A DNA stretch of 64,000 nt from Chitinophaga sp. S165. GTDB taxonomy: Bacteria; Bacteroidota; Bacteroidia; Chitinophagales; Chitinophagaceae. The notes below the pieces were generated by a model that was not told where the DNA came from, did no database searches, and was given only the letters and a program-made list of their open reading frames with translations. The stretch lies in contig NZ_QGTG01000006.1 of the NCBI RefSeq assembly GCF_003182155.1, positions 186,001 through 250,000 of the forward strand, in the 5' to 3' direction. The translations under genes and the position numbers were made by a program. Below are positions 8,668-18,074 of this stretch, one piece after another (position 1 is the stretch's first letter; each line of letters begins with the position of its first letter).

Positions 8668-10728
8668 ATGTATAGGAGCGCCAACTCCCAACCAGGACTA
8701 AACAGAATGGCAAAAGCCCGGATCAAAGGTACGAGAAAACATCCCACAGGCCGTAGTTTATCTACGGACAGTCTCGCTATATTTTCACTTCCTATCAGTG
8801 TATTTCTGCAAAATAGTAATGCAGGAGTGCTGGTTACCAATGCAATGCACCGTGTTATATGGATTAACCGGGTGTTCGAAGAAAATGCAGGTACCGACGC
8901 TTCCCGCATCACAGGTATGTCGTTTTCCGCCGTCATTAAATTTTTTAGCCGCCTTGTACAGCGTGCCGACGCTTTTGAGGAAAAAATGAAGGAGATCCGG
9001 CAGAAAAAGAAACCCTACTTTGGCTGGGAACTAATACTCAACGATGGTCGTATATATGAAGTAAGCTATAATCCCCTGATAGAAAAGCGCCGTTTTATAG
9101 GCAGCATCTGGCAGATAGTGGATGTGTCCAGGCATAAAATGCCCCGTTCAGAAATGGACCTGGCCCGCCGTCAGGCCGAAGAAGCCAGAGGCGCCCAGAA
9201 GGAATTCCTGGCCAGTATGAGCCACGAGATCCGGACCCCGCTGAATGTAGTGGTCGGCATGACCCATCTCCTGGAAGAAACTAATCTTGACGCCAAACAG
9301 CGGGACTATATCAACATCCTCAAGCATTCATCAGGGATCCTTATGGGGCTCATTTCTGACATACTCGACCTTTCTAAAATAGAGGCAGGAGAACTACAGG
9401 TGAACCAGCGGGAGTTTAATCTGACCGAACTGGTCCAGTCCCTGAGGCATACTTTTGAACTGAAAATGGGTCCCCGTCCGGTAAAGATCTCTGCCCATAT
9501 TGACCCGCAGCTGCAGAACCGGCTGGTGGGCGATGATATGCTGCTGAACCAAATACTTATGAACTTGTTAGGTAATGCAGAGAAGTTTACCAGGGAAGGT
9601 GAAATAGCCATTAACGTAAAACTGGAATCGTGGCAGGAAGATAAACGCTGGGTGCGTTTTCAGGTATGCGATACCGGTATTGGTATCGAAAAAGATAAGC
9701 TGGAACTCATTTTCCAAAACTATAAACAGGCAGAACAGGAGATCAGGGAAATATACGGTGGTACAGGATTAGGTTTAGCCATATCCAAACAGCTGGTGGA
9801 ATTACAGGGAGGAAGCATACTCGTGGAAGAATCCCACGGCTTCAGTACCTGCTTTTCATTTAATCTGCCCTTTATTGATACCCGCAAACCCTCAGTAACA
9901 AATATAAGGTCTGGAAATATGAGCAGGCAACCCAACTTCTCAGCAGCCAAGGTACTGGTCATTGAGGACAATCCTATGAACCTCAGGTATATCATTAGTT
10001 TGCTGGAGAAATACAACATACAGCATCAACTGGCTACAAATGGGCCGGACGCGCTGTATTTTCTGGATTCAAGACTATATGACCTGATTTTACTCGATAT
10101 TCGTATTCCCGGCCTCAATGGCCTGGAACTTGCCGAAAAGATCAGGCAGGACGAAAGTAAACCAAACGTAGCTACACCACTGGTGGCTACTACTGCCCTG
10201 GCAATGGAAAGCACTTTTACGCAGGCAAGACAGGCAGGCATCACTGATATTTTAACGAAACCTTATACGCCAGATCAATTATTACAGGTGTTAAACAAGT
10301 ACCTGAATGATGATGAAACAGAACTAATAATGGAAGAACCAATTAACTTTTCCGGATTTGAATTCCATAGCGAGCTGGATGTGAAGTACCTGAATGCTCT
10401 ATACGAGAACAATATCTCCTATGCCTCAGACCTTTTTGAGATCTTTCTGAAAACAATCCGGGAAGAAGTAGTTAAACTGAGAAAACTGGTGGAAGACCGT
10501 GACTGGGAACAGCTTAAATTCCAGGTACATAAGCTGAAACCGAATTTCGCTATGGTAGGCCTTACCTGGATCACCGCCAAAATGCAACAACTGGAAAACA
10601 CGCTCAATAACAACGCGCATACCCCTCCGGAAGAAGTGGATGAAGTCTTTGCAGGCATCTCCCGCGATCTGGACAAATTCTATCCGATCATTGCACAGGA
10701 GTTTGAAAGAATGAAAGAACTGCTGTAG
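8668..10728 (+). CDS. Hybrid histidine kinase with PAS, HisKA, HATPase, REC and HPt domains
   Basis: A soluble phosphorelay protein without membrane segments. With the ATG at 8668 it has 686 residues. A PAS-like domain (about 35-150, with WQIVDVSRHK at its end) is followed by HisKA with MSHEIRTPLNVV (His186), HATPase_c with NLLGNAEKFT, DTGIGIEKDK and GGTGLGLAISKQLVE, a receiver domain with phospho-acceptor Asp477 (LILLDIRIPG) and Lys in TKPY, and a C-terminal HPt domain with His621 in QVHKLKP. All phosphotransfer residues are present, so it can run a complete internal His-Asp-His relay; an output regulator must be elsewhere. ATG at 8707, preceded by AGGA, is an alternative start. Confidence 0.88.
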   Translation: MYRSANSQPGLNRMAKARIKGTRKHPTGRSLSTDSLAIFSLPISVFLQNSNAGVLVTNAMHRVIWINRVFEENAGTDASRITGMSFSAVIKFFSRLVQRADAFEEKMKEIRQKKKPYFGWELILNDGRIYEVSYNPLIEKRRFIGSIWQIVDVSRHKMPRSEMDLARRQAEEARGAQKEFLASMSHEIRTPLNVVVGMTHLLEETNLDAKQRDYINILKHSSGILMGLISDILDLSKIEAGELQVNQREFNLTELVQSLRHTFELKMGPRPVKISAHIDPQLQNRLVGDDMLLNQILMNLLGNAEKFTREGEIAINVKLESWQEDKRWVRFQVCDTGIGIEKDKLELIFQNYKQAEQEIREIYGGTGLGLAISKQLVELQGGSILVEESHGFSTCFSFNLPFIDTRKPSVTNIRSGNMSRQPNFSAAKVLVIEDNPMNLRYIISLLEKYNIQHQLATNGPDALYFLDSRLYDLILLDIRIPGLNGLELAEKIRQDESKPNVATPLVATTALAMESTFTQARQAGITDILTKPYTPDQLLQVLNKYLNDDETELIMEEPINFSGFEFHSELDVKYLNALYENNISYASDLFEIFLKTIREEVVKLRKLVEDRDWEQLKFQVHKLKPNFAMVGLTWITAKMQQLENTLNNNAHTPPEEVDEVFAGISRDLDKFYPIIAQEFERMKELL

Positions 10729-10733
10729 ATATG

Positions 10734-11612
10734 CTAAAACGCATCCAGCACTTCCTTCACACTATTATAATAGCTTCCGCCAAATAATAATAAATGTACC
10801 ATCAGCGGATATAGCTGACATACACTGATACGTTGCTGCCAGTCATGTGCCAGCGGGAACATACTTTGGTAGGTATAATAAAAACGGGTGTCAAACCCTC
10901 CGAAAAGCCTTGCCATTGCCAGGTCCATTTCACGGTTGCCATAATATACCGCAGGGTCGTATACACAGGCCCTGCCATCACGCCCTACCATAAAGTTACC
11001 CGACCACAGGTCGCCATGCAGCAAAGCGGGTGGTTCTTCGGGAAATATAGACGGTAACTTGCGCCACAAGGTCTCCATCTGTGTTACCATGTGCTTATCT
11101 ATGACCTGACGGTCGTAAGCTACCTTCGTCAGCGGCTGTAAACGGTTGAAAGCATAAAAAACAGACCAACTGCTGTAAGGTGTATTATATTGTTTGATCG
11201 TTCCGATGTAGTTTGCCTGTGGCAGTCCGAAATGAGACTGCGTATGCCGGTGCATGCGGGACAGACCCGCTGCAAAATTCTCCCAGAAATCAGGATTGGC
11301 GCCTCCCTTCTCAATAAATTCCGTGACCAGGAATACCTTTCCCCCCGAACGGCCGGTCGCTAACGGACGCGGTACCGCCAGCGTATGCGTAGCAGATATC
11401 GCATCAAGCCCCATAAACTCTCTTTCAAACATATCCGGATAATTGCGTGCATCATTCATTTTCAGGAACAGCAAACCATTGTCTGTATTCAGCTTAAAAG
11501 TTTCATTTATATCTCCACCAGGTAGCTTTTCTGCGTAATTAATATGTATTTTCAATCCCGACTGACAGGAAAGTGCAGATGTCAGCTCGCCCATTAATAT
11601 TTCATCGGTCAT
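10734..11612 (-). CDS. Fructosamine/ketosamine-3-kinase family protein
   Basis: Members of the fructosamine kinase family phosphorylate sugar amines on protein lysines or small molecules, starting the removal of early glycation products. The 292-residue protein has the aminoglycoside-kinase-like fold: GGDINETFKL (nucleotide loop), LFLKMN (ATP-binding Lys), then the catalytic loop LLHGDLWSGNFM and the metal-binding DPAVYYGNREMDLAM. Both family motifs HGDLWxGN and DPAxyyGxrExDlAm are intact. Its start codon lies only 17 nt from that of the divergent DUF3810 gene. Substrate cannot be read from sequence. Confidence 0.9.
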   Translation of the reverse strand: MTDEILMGELTSALSCQSGLKIHINYAEKLPGGDINETFKLNTDNGLLFLKMNDARNYPDMFEREFMGLDAISATHTLAVPRPLATGRSGGKVFLVTEFIEKGGANPDFWENFAAGLSRMHRHTQSHFGLPQANYIGTIKQYNTPYSSWSVFYAFNRLQPLTKVAYDRQVIDKHMVTQMETLWRKLPSIFPEEPPALLHGDLWSGNFMVGRDGRACVYDPAVYYGNREMDLAMARLFGGFDTRFYYTYQSMFPLAHDWQQRISVCQLYPLMVHLLLFGGSYYNSVKEVLDAF

Positions 11613-11629
11613 TTCTTTAGCAGGTTGAT

Positions 11630-12715
11630 ATGGATTTTAGAATAAAGATACAGGGAATTGGAGTACGTATACTGATAACCGTTGTGTGCATTTGCCTGCT
11701 GCAAGGGCTGTTTGCATTCAGCGAAAGGTTTTCTGGTTTTTACTTTCATAGGTTATACAGTTCAATCAGTTTATTCCTCCGGCAGGTACTGGGGAAAGTA
11801 CCTTTCAGCTTAGGCGACGTAATATATGCCGCCTGGATTATAACTCTTATTGTTTATTTGTTAAAGATATGTTATAAAATCCTTAAAAAGCAATGGGGTA
11901 GATTGGGAGTCCAGTTATTACTGGGTATTCAGTCGTTATTGACTGTATATCTTATATTTATGTTATTCTGGGGTTACAATTATGAACGTAATTCCCTGGA
12001 AAAAGACCTCCGTTTGGACGTGCAGGACTATAATACAGATCAGTTATACCAACTCGCAGATACACTGCTGCAACAGGTCAATAATTATAAAATTGCCCTG
12101 GGCGATAGTATACATGCTACCCATACAGGACATGACAGTGCCGCCATGTTCGGACAGGCAGTTACGGCTTATCAGCTGGCCGGTCAGCAATGGCCCAGTC
12201 TCCGGTATAACAATGCCTGTATCAAATCCTCCTTGTACAACCAGTTGCTGAACTATATGGGCGTAGGCGGCTACCTGAACCCCTTTACCGGGGAAGCCCA
12301 GGTGAACGTATCAACCCCCGGATTCTTGCATCCGTTCACAATTTGCCATGAAATCGCCCACCAGCTAGGGTACGCTCCTGAAGAAGAAGCCAATTTTGTG
12401 GGGTATCTTGTGGCCAATAATTCTCCTGATGTCCGCTTTCGCTATGCAGCTAACTTTGAGATGTTTATGTATAGCGTAAGGCAGCTCAGAAGACAGGATA
12501 CCACACTGGCAGGACAGCTATGGCGCAGGACCGTGCCGGGTATCAGGGCCGATATGAAACAGATCAGGGACTTTTATGACAACTATCGCAGTCCGGTTGA
12601 TGACTATACAGCAATAATATATGATCAGTATCTTAAGGCCAACAAACAGGAAAAAGGCATCCGCAGCTATAGTGAAGTTGTAGGGTGGCTAATCGCTTAT
12701 TTCAAGATCAGGTAA
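11630..12715 (+). CDS. DUF3810 membrane protein with HExxH-like metalloprotease motif
   Basis: A 361-residue membrane protein. Three hydrophobic stretches occupy roughly residues 10-30, 60-80 and 92-115. The long C-terminal part contains TICHEIAHQLGYAPEEEANF, a zinc-type HExxH with a downstream glutamate of the kind seen in gluzincins; this matches the DUF3810 family of Bacteroidota and Firmicutes. Function is not established; the motif suggests a membrane-associated peptidase. Its TAA is followed after a single base by the ATG of the glycosidase gene, so the two are co-transcribed and probably translationally coupled. Confidence 0.85.
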   Translation: MDFRIKIQGIGVRILITVVCICLLQGLFAFSERFSGFYFHRLYSSISLFLRQVLGKVPFSLGDVIYAAWIITLIVYLLKICYKILKKQWGRLGVQLLLGIQSLLTVYLIFMLFWGYNYERNSLEKDLRLDVQDYNTDQLYQLADTLLQQVNNYKIALGDSIHATHTGHDSAAMFGQAVTAYQLAGQQWPSLRYNNACIKSSLYNQLLNYMGVGGYLNPFTGEAQVNVSTPGFLHPFTICHEIAHQLGYAPEEEANFVGYLVANNSPDVRFRYAANFEMFMYSVRQLRRQDTTLAGQLWRRTVPGIRADMKQIRDFYDNYRSPVDDYTAIIYDQYLKANKQEKGIRSYSEVVGWLIAYFKIR

Positions 12716-12716
12716 T

Positions 12717-15332
12717 ATGAATACAGAACAACAAAGACTACAACAGACAGGATGGAAGAAATGGGGATCTTATGTGAGTGACAGGCAATGGGGCACTGTC
12801 AGGGAGGATTATAGTGCAGACGGAAGCGCCTGGAACTATACCACTCATGATATGGCCCGGAGCAGGGCCTGGAGATGGGGAGAAGATGGCATCGCCGGTA
12901 TCTCCGACGATAAACAACTCCTGTGTTTTTCCCTCGGATTATGGAACGGGAAAGATCCCATCATGAAGGAGCGCTTCTTCGGCCTTACGAATGAACAGGG
13001 CAATCATGGGGAAGATGTAAAGGAACTTTACTACTACCTCGACGCTACCCCCACGCATTCCTACATGAAGATGCTTTATAAATATCCGCAGCAGGCCTAT
13101 CCCTATCAATGGCTGATAGACGAGAACGCCCGCAGGGGAAAACATGAAGGGGAATTCGAGATAATAGATACCGGCGTCTTTAATGACGATAAATACTTCG
13201 ATGTATTCGTTGAATATGCCAAAGCCGGTACAGACGATATCCTGGTGAAGATCACCGTGCATAACCGGGGTAATGAATCGGCAGAGATCCACCTGGCGCC
13301 TACCGTCTGGTTCCGCAATACCTGGTCATGGGGACGCCATGATTATAAACCTGCCTTATGGGCCGATGAAGATCACTCCATTCGACTCGATCACGAAAAG
13401 ATAGCCGTACGATACCTGTACAAAGAAGAAGAGAGTGGCGGTGAACTGTTGTTCTGTGACAATGAGACCAATTATCAGCGTTTGTTCAATATAAAGGGCA
13501 GTACCCCTTATCCTAAAGACGGTATCCACGACTATATCGCCTACGGTAGTAATACCGTCAACCCGGAAAGAAAAGGCACCAAAGCTGCCGTACATTATAA
13601 GCTGTCCATACCTGCAAAAGGATCTGCTACGGTGCGTCTGCGTTTGTCTGACAAACACCTCTACGATGCCTTTGAAGACTTCAATGAGGTTTTCCGGCAA
13701 CGGCTGTCGGAAGCAGATGCTTTCTATGAAGAGCTGCAGGCCGGCATTAAAAGTGAAGACGAAAGAATGGTGCAGCGCCAGGCGCTGGGTGGCATGTTAT
13801 GGAACAAACAGTTCTATTCCTATAAAGTACAACAATGGCTGGATGGCGATCCTGCAATGCCGCCACCACCTCCTGAAAGACAATACGGGCGTAATAAGAA
13901 CTGGAAACAACTGAATAATGAAGATATCATCTCCGTACCCGATAAGTGGGAGTTCCCCTGGTACGCAGCCTGGGACCTGGCATTTCATTGTGTAACACTG
14001 GCCATGGTAGATCCCGACTTCGCCAAACAGCAGCTGATCATGCTGACGGAAGAATGGTATATGAACCCCTCCGGAGAGTTTCCAGCCTATGAATGGGCCT
14101 TCGGTGATGTGAATCCACCTGTGCATGCAGGTGCCACCTACCGGGTCTTCAAACAGGACGCTGCTATCAAAGGCCGTAAGGACTACGAGTTCCTGGAGGC
14201 AGTATTCCATAAACTGATGATCAACTTCACCTGGTGGGTGAACCGTAAAGACAGCGTGGGCAGTAACATCTTCGAAGGGGGGTTCCTGGGACTGGATAAC
14301 GTTGGCGCATTCGACCGCAGTATGCCACTGCCCAGCGGCATCAGGCAGGAGCAGGCGGATGCTACCAGCTGGATGGCTATCTATGCCCTGAATATGCTGC
14401 ATATTGCCCTGGAACTGGCCGGGTATAATAAAGTCTATACCGGCATGGCCATCAAGTTCTTTGAGCATTTCATGTACATAGCCGGTGCTATGGCCAGTAT
14501 GGGAGACGTGAAGAACGGTCTGTGGGATGATAAGGACCAGTTCTACTATGATCAGATCCGGATGCCCGACAACAGGGTGGAAAGGCTGCGCCTGCGTAGT
14601 ATGGTAGGGTTGATCCCTCTTTTCGCGGTAGAGGTCATATCCACAGAAACGCTGAAAAACAATCCGGCTTTCGAAAAAAGAATGACCTGGTTCCTTAAAC
14701 ACCGGCCCGACCTGGCACAGCTGGTGTCCCGGTGGTATGAAGAAGGAGAGGGTAATAAACACCTGCTTAGCCTGTTGCGCGGCCACCGTATGAAACGGCT
14801 GCTTGCCCGTATGCTGGACGAGACGGAGTTCCTGGGGCCATTTGGCGTGCGTTCCCTATCCAAACAGTATGAAAAGGAACCATTCGTCTTCTGTAAAGAC
14901 GGGGTGGAACTGGAGGTAAAATATCTACCTGGCGAAAGTGACAGTTACACCTATGGTGGTAACTCTAACTGGCGTGGGCCTGTATGGATGCAAATGAATT
15001 TCCTGATGATAGAAAGCTTAAGGAAGTTCCATTATTTCTATTCTGATGATTTCAAGGTAGAATACCCCAGCCGCAGTGGTAAATTCCTCACCCTGAAAGA
15101 TGTGGGTACGGAACTGGCCTGTCGCCTGTTGAAGGTCTTCCTGAAAGACGAAAACGGTAAGAGGGCTGTGTTTGGGCATAATGAAAAGATGCAGAACGAC
15201 CCGCATTTCAGGGACAACGTCCTCTTTTTTGAATATTTCCATGGAGAGACGGGGCAGGGGCTGGGTGCCTCTCATCAAACCGGCTGGACAGGGTTAGTGG
15301 CTAACCTGATCAAAATGAAGAATAATCCCTGA
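12717..15332 (+). CDS. MGH1-like (GH63-related) glucosidase
   Basis: An 871-residue glycoside hydrolase of the MGH1-like/GH63-related clan with an (alpha/alpha)6 barrel, often annotated simply as glucosidase and related to yeast YMR196W. There is no signal peptide, so it is cytoplasmic. An N-terminal beta domain (about 1-340) contains WGSYVSDRQWGTVREDYS; the barrel contains FPWYAAWDLAFHCVTLA, GLDNVGAFDRS, and near the end FHGETGQGLGASHQTGWTGL, where acidic catalytic residues of this clan are found. It follows the DUF3810 gene with a 1-nt gap. Substrate is likely an intracellular alpha-glucoside, which is inference. Confidence 0.85.
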   Translation: MNTEQQRLQQTGWKKWGSYVSDRQWGTVREDYSADGSAWNYTTHDMARSRAWRWGEDGIAGISDDKQLLCFSLGLWNGKDPIMKERFFGLTNEQGNHGEDVKELYYYLDATPTHSYMKMLYKYPQQAYPYQWLIDENARRGKHEGEFEIIDTGVFNDDKYFDVFVEYAKAGTDDILVKITVHNRGNESAEIHLAPTVWFRNTWSWGRHDYKPALWADEDHSIRLDHEKIAVRYLYKEEESGGELLFCDNETNYQRLFNIKGSTPYPKDGIHDYIAYGSNTVNPERKGTKAAVHYKLSIPAKGSATVRLRLSDKHLYDAFEDFNEVFRQRLSEADAFYEELQAGIKSEDERMVQRQALGGMLWNKQFYSYKVQQWLDGDPAMPPPPPERQYGRNKNWKQLNNEDIISVPDKWEFPWYAAWDLAFHCVTLAMVDPDFAKQQLIMLTEEWYMNPSGEFPAYEWAFGDVNPPVHAGATYRVFKQDAAIKGRKDYEFLEAVFHKLMINFTWWVNRKDSVGSNIFEGGFLGLDNVGAFDRSMPLPSGIRQEQADATSWMAIYALNMLHIALELAGYNKVYTGMAIKFFEHFMYIAGAMASMGDVKNGLWDDKDQFYYDQIRMPDNRVERLRLRSMVGLIPLFAVEVISTETLKNNPAFEKRMTWFLKHRPDLAQLVSRWYEEGEGNKHLLSLLRGHRMKRLLARMLDETEFLGPFGVRSLSKQYEKEPFVFCKDGVELEVKYLPGESDSYTYGGNSNWRGPVWMQMNFLMIESLRKFHYFYSDDFKVEYPSRSGKFLTLKDVGTELACRLLKVFLKDENGKRAVFGHNEKMQNDPHFRDNVLFFEYFHGETGQGLGASHQTGWTGLVANLIKMKNNP

Positions 15333-15361
15333 TAGAGAGAACAAAGAGAGAAGAAGCAGAG

Positions 15362-15427
15362 AAGAAGCAGAGAAGAAGGGGTGGACTTGATGCGATGATC
15401 AAGTCCACCCCTTCTTCTCTGCTTCTT
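15362..15427. terminator. 29-bp perfect hairpin between convergent genes
   Basis: 15362-15390 and 15399-15427 are perfect reverse complements over 29 bp with an 8-nt loop. The position between the convergent glucosidase and arginase genes fits a bidirectional terminator, although no long T-run follows. The left arm lies in a run of AGAAGAAGCAG direct repeats (from about 15349). Confidence 0.55.
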
Positions 15428-15482
15428 CGTCTAAACTTTGATTGAACACCGTCGGGAGCTACATATTTATGTAGGAATGCCG

Positions 15483-16430
15483 CTAGTTCAACAGCAGTAC
15501 ATTAACGCTGCGCTGTAATATATTAAAGGCTATTTCTGCCATCAGGTTCTCTTTATCCAGCGTTGGGTTCACCTCTGTGATCTCAAAACAACAGATCTTA
15601 CGGTGCTGCATGAATTTGGAGATCAGATCTTCAACCTCACGTTCCCTTAACCCATTGGTGACTGGGGTACCTGTACCTTTGGAAATGGATGCATCCAGGC
15701 TGTCCACATCAAACGAAACATAGATGTATTCACAGTCGCTCAGGTAACGGAATACTGACCGTGCAATCTGTTCCGGCCCTTTACGGCGTACCTCATTGGT
15801 GGAGATCACCTTCATGCCGTATGACTTGATCAGGTGCTCTTCCTCCTTTTCATAATCGCGCAGGGAGATGAATACGATATCCTCCGGTAAGATCTTTGGT
15901 GCGATGTTCCCGATATTTTTCAGCGCCTCCCAGGTTTTGATGGTATTATCATCCAGGTCATGCACTTTACATTCGAGATTGTCTTCTGCAATCGATATAG
16001 CTACGGGCATACCGTGCATATTGCCGGAAGGAGTGGTATAAGGTGTGTGAAGGTCAGCATGAGCGTCGATCCAGATAGCGCCCAGTTTAGCCTTCGGATG
16101 TGCCATCTTTAAACCGGCGATTGTAGCTCCTGCGGTACTATGGTCGCCGGAAAGTATTACCGGGAACCAGTTTGTTTTAACAGTCTCACAAACGCTTTTA
16201 CTGATCCTTTCGTAGAGGGTCAGCGTCCCTTTAATTCTTTTGGCATAGGGTGATTCTATAGGTTCGAAAAGGAGCTTATTTTCGGTTTCTATGGCCTCAG
16301 TAGGGAAGTGCACAAAAAAATTGCTCATAAAGTCCAGAGCAGCTATTTTAATCGCTTCTACGCCCAGGCTGGCGCCACGGGTGCCGGCCCCAATTTCTGA
16401 CTTAACCTCAATGATCTTGATATTCTTCAT
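15483..16430 (-). CDS. rocF: Arginase
   Basis: Arginase hydrolyses L-arginine to ornithine and urea in the cytoplasm using a binuclear Mn centre. The 315-residue protein carries all metal ligands of the ureohydrolase family: GDHS (His97), DAHAD (Asp122, His124, Asp126) and SFDVDSLD (Asp241, Asp243). ASISKGTGTPVTNGL and the late EITEVNP further match the family, and the segment HTPYTTPSGNMHGMP corresponds to the substrate loop of arginases rather than agmatinases. It is transcribed alone. No clear TAnnTTTG promoter is visible in the 250-nt upstream gap 16431-16683. Confidence 0.93.
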   Translation of the reverse strand: MKNIKIIEVKSEIGAGTRGASLGVEAIKIAALDFMSNFFVHFPTEAIETENKLLFEPIESPYAKRIKGTLTLYERISKSVCETVKTNWFPVILSGDHSTAGATIAGLKMAHPKAKLGAIWIDAHADLHTPYTTPSGNMHGMPVAISIAEDNLECKVHDLDDNTIKTWEALKNIGNIAPKILPEDIVFISLRDYEKEEEHLIKSYGMKVISTNEVRRKGPEQIARSVFRYLSDCEYIYVSFDVDSLDASISKGTGTPVTNGLREREVEDLISKFMQHRKICCFEITEVNPTLDKENLMAEIAFNILQRSVNVLLLN

Positions 16431-16636
16431 AAAAGAAAGTTATCCTGCTACAAGCTACACGATTTTAACAGAATGGTTTTCATACCGTACTATCGAGGCG
16501 TATATCCACTTGCCGTAAACGGTAAAACAATTGCAATAAGGACGCTGTATCTTCAAATAATCTTTAATGTTTTGACAGGAATGATGGATAAGAATGAATT
16601 TTAGAGGACGTATTTTTTTAGATGGGTATTAAAAAA

Positions 16637-16644
16637 TAGCTTTG
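16637..16644 (+). promoter_or_regulatory. -7 element for the acyl-CoA dehydrogenase gene
   Basis: TAGCTTTG, 40 nt before the ATG at 16684; a T-rich stretch at 16613-16619 could serve as a weak -33 element. Confidence 0.4.
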
Positions 16645-16683
16645 GTTACAGTTATGTTATAAACACCAAAAAAAGAAGATTCC

Positions 16684-17823
16684 ATGGATTTCCAACTCAC
16701 TGAAGAACACCTCATGATACAGAAGGCGGCACGCGATTTCGCCATAAATGAATTATTACCCGGCGTTATTGAACGTGACGAGAAGCAGCAATATCCCGCA
16801 GAGCAGATCAAAAAACTGGGAGAACTGGGCTTCCTCGGTATGATGGTAGACCCGAAATACGGTGGCGCCGGACTCGATACCGTATCCTACGTGCTGGCCA
16901 TGGAAGAGATCTCCAAAATAGATGCTTCCACTTCAGTGTGTATGAGTGTGAATAACTCCCTGGTTTGCTGGGGACTTGAAACGTTCGGTACAGAAGAACA
17001 AAAACAGAAATACCTCGTGCCGCTGGCCAAAGGAGAGATCACTGGCGCATTCCTGCTAAGTGAGCCCGAAGCCGGTTCTGATGCTACTTCCCAGCGCACG
17101 AAGGCAGAAGATAAAGGAGATTATTACCTGGTGAACGGTACCAAAAACTGGATCACAAACGGTAACAGTGCCAGCGTGTATCTTTTGATCGCGCAGACCT
17201 ATCCTGAAAAAGGCAGTAAAGGTATCAACGCCCTGATCGTTGAAAAGAACTCTCCAGGCATCACGGTGGGAGCGAAAGAGAATAAAATGGGCATCCGCGG
17301 TAGCGATACACATAGCATCATGTTCCAGGACGTAAAAGTGCCAAAAGAGAACAGGATAGGTGAGGATGGTTTTGGATTTAAATTCGCCATGAAAACATTA
17401 GGCGGAGGACGTATAGGCATTGCCTCCCAGGCACTGGGCATCGCTAGCGGGGCTTACGAACTGGCCGTTAAATATGCTAAAGAAAGAAAAGCTTTTGGTA
17501 AAGAAATAAGCCAGCACCAGGCTATCCAGTTCAAATTGGCAGACATGGCCACCCGCATAGAAGCATCCCGTTTATTATGTCTCAAAGCAGCCAGGGAAAA
17601 AGACATGCACCTGGACTATACACTTAGTGGTTCAATGGCAAAAGTGTTTGCTTCCGAAACCGCTATGTGGGTTACCACAGAAGCTGTACAGGTACATGGC
17701 GGTTACGGATACGTAAAAGAATACCATGTAGAACGCCTGATGCGCGATGCCAAAATTACGCAGATCTATGAAGGGACAAGTGAAGTCCAGCGTATCGTAA
17801 TAGGGCGTGCAATATTGAGTTAA
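16684..17823 (+). CDS. Acyl-CoA dehydrogenase (short-chain/butyryl type)
   Basis: FAD enzyme that oxidises acyl-CoA to trans-2-enoyl-CoA in fatty-acid or branched-chain amino-acid breakdown. At 379 residues it has the size of short/branched-chain enzymes. The N-terminal helical domain starts MDFQLTEEHLMIQKAARDFA; the beta domain has TGAFLLSEPEAGSD and KNWITNG; the C-terminal domain has GGYGYVKEYHVERLMRDAK and the catalytic-base motif YEGTSE (Glu363). No ETF genes are near. The final 12 codons plus stop are echoed at 18958-18996 beyond dinD, which suggests a recombination event at this 3' end. Confidence 0.94.
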   Translation: MDFQLTEEHLMIQKAARDFAINELLPGVIERDEKQQYPAEQIKKLGELGFLGMMVDPKYGGAGLDTVSYVLAMEEISKIDASTSVCMSVNNSLVCWGLETFGTEEQKQKYLVPLAKGEITGAFLLSEPEAGSDATSQRTKAEDKGDYYLVNGTKNWITNGNSASVYLLIAQTYPEKGSKGINALIVEKNSPGITVGAKENKMGIRGSDTHSIMFQDVKVPKENRIGEDGFGFKFAMKTLGGGRIGIASQALGIASGAYELAVKYAKERKAFGKEISQHQAIQFKLADMATRIEASRLLCLKAAREKDMHLDYTLSGSMAKVFASETAMWVTTEAVQVHGGYGYVKEYHVERLMRDAKITQIYEGTSEVQRIVIGRAILS

Positions 17824-17898
17824 GAATATAAATGTGATATCCTCTTTATGGAGATGCATATTTATAGAAGATAGATTGTATTAGAATGAACCGTTGTT

Positions 17899-17968
17899 AA
17901 GGCTTTACCTTGAACCAGGCTTTCGTCCGTAGGAGATTTCCGGGTTGAAGGTGAAGCTTTGTTTTTGG
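17899..17968 (+). terminator. Probable terminator of the acyl-CoA dehydrogenase gene
   Basis: 17899-17916 and 17943-17960 pair over 17 of 18 positions when G-U pairs are allowed, and the stem is followed by TTTGTTTTT. The 26-nt loop is large for a terminator. Confidence 0.5.
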
Positions 17969-18074
17969 CTGAATAGTATGAATTAAATCGCCTGGTAAGG
18001 CAGCTAATGTTTGCGTAATATGTAATTTAGAAACAGATCATACGTTGTAATTAATATCCAAATCATACACCAAT

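Noticed and set aside
13797-14786. Long antisense frame of 329 codons opposite the glucosidase gene
   Set aside because: It is the complement of a well-supported gene with matching codon periodicity; no motif is found in it.
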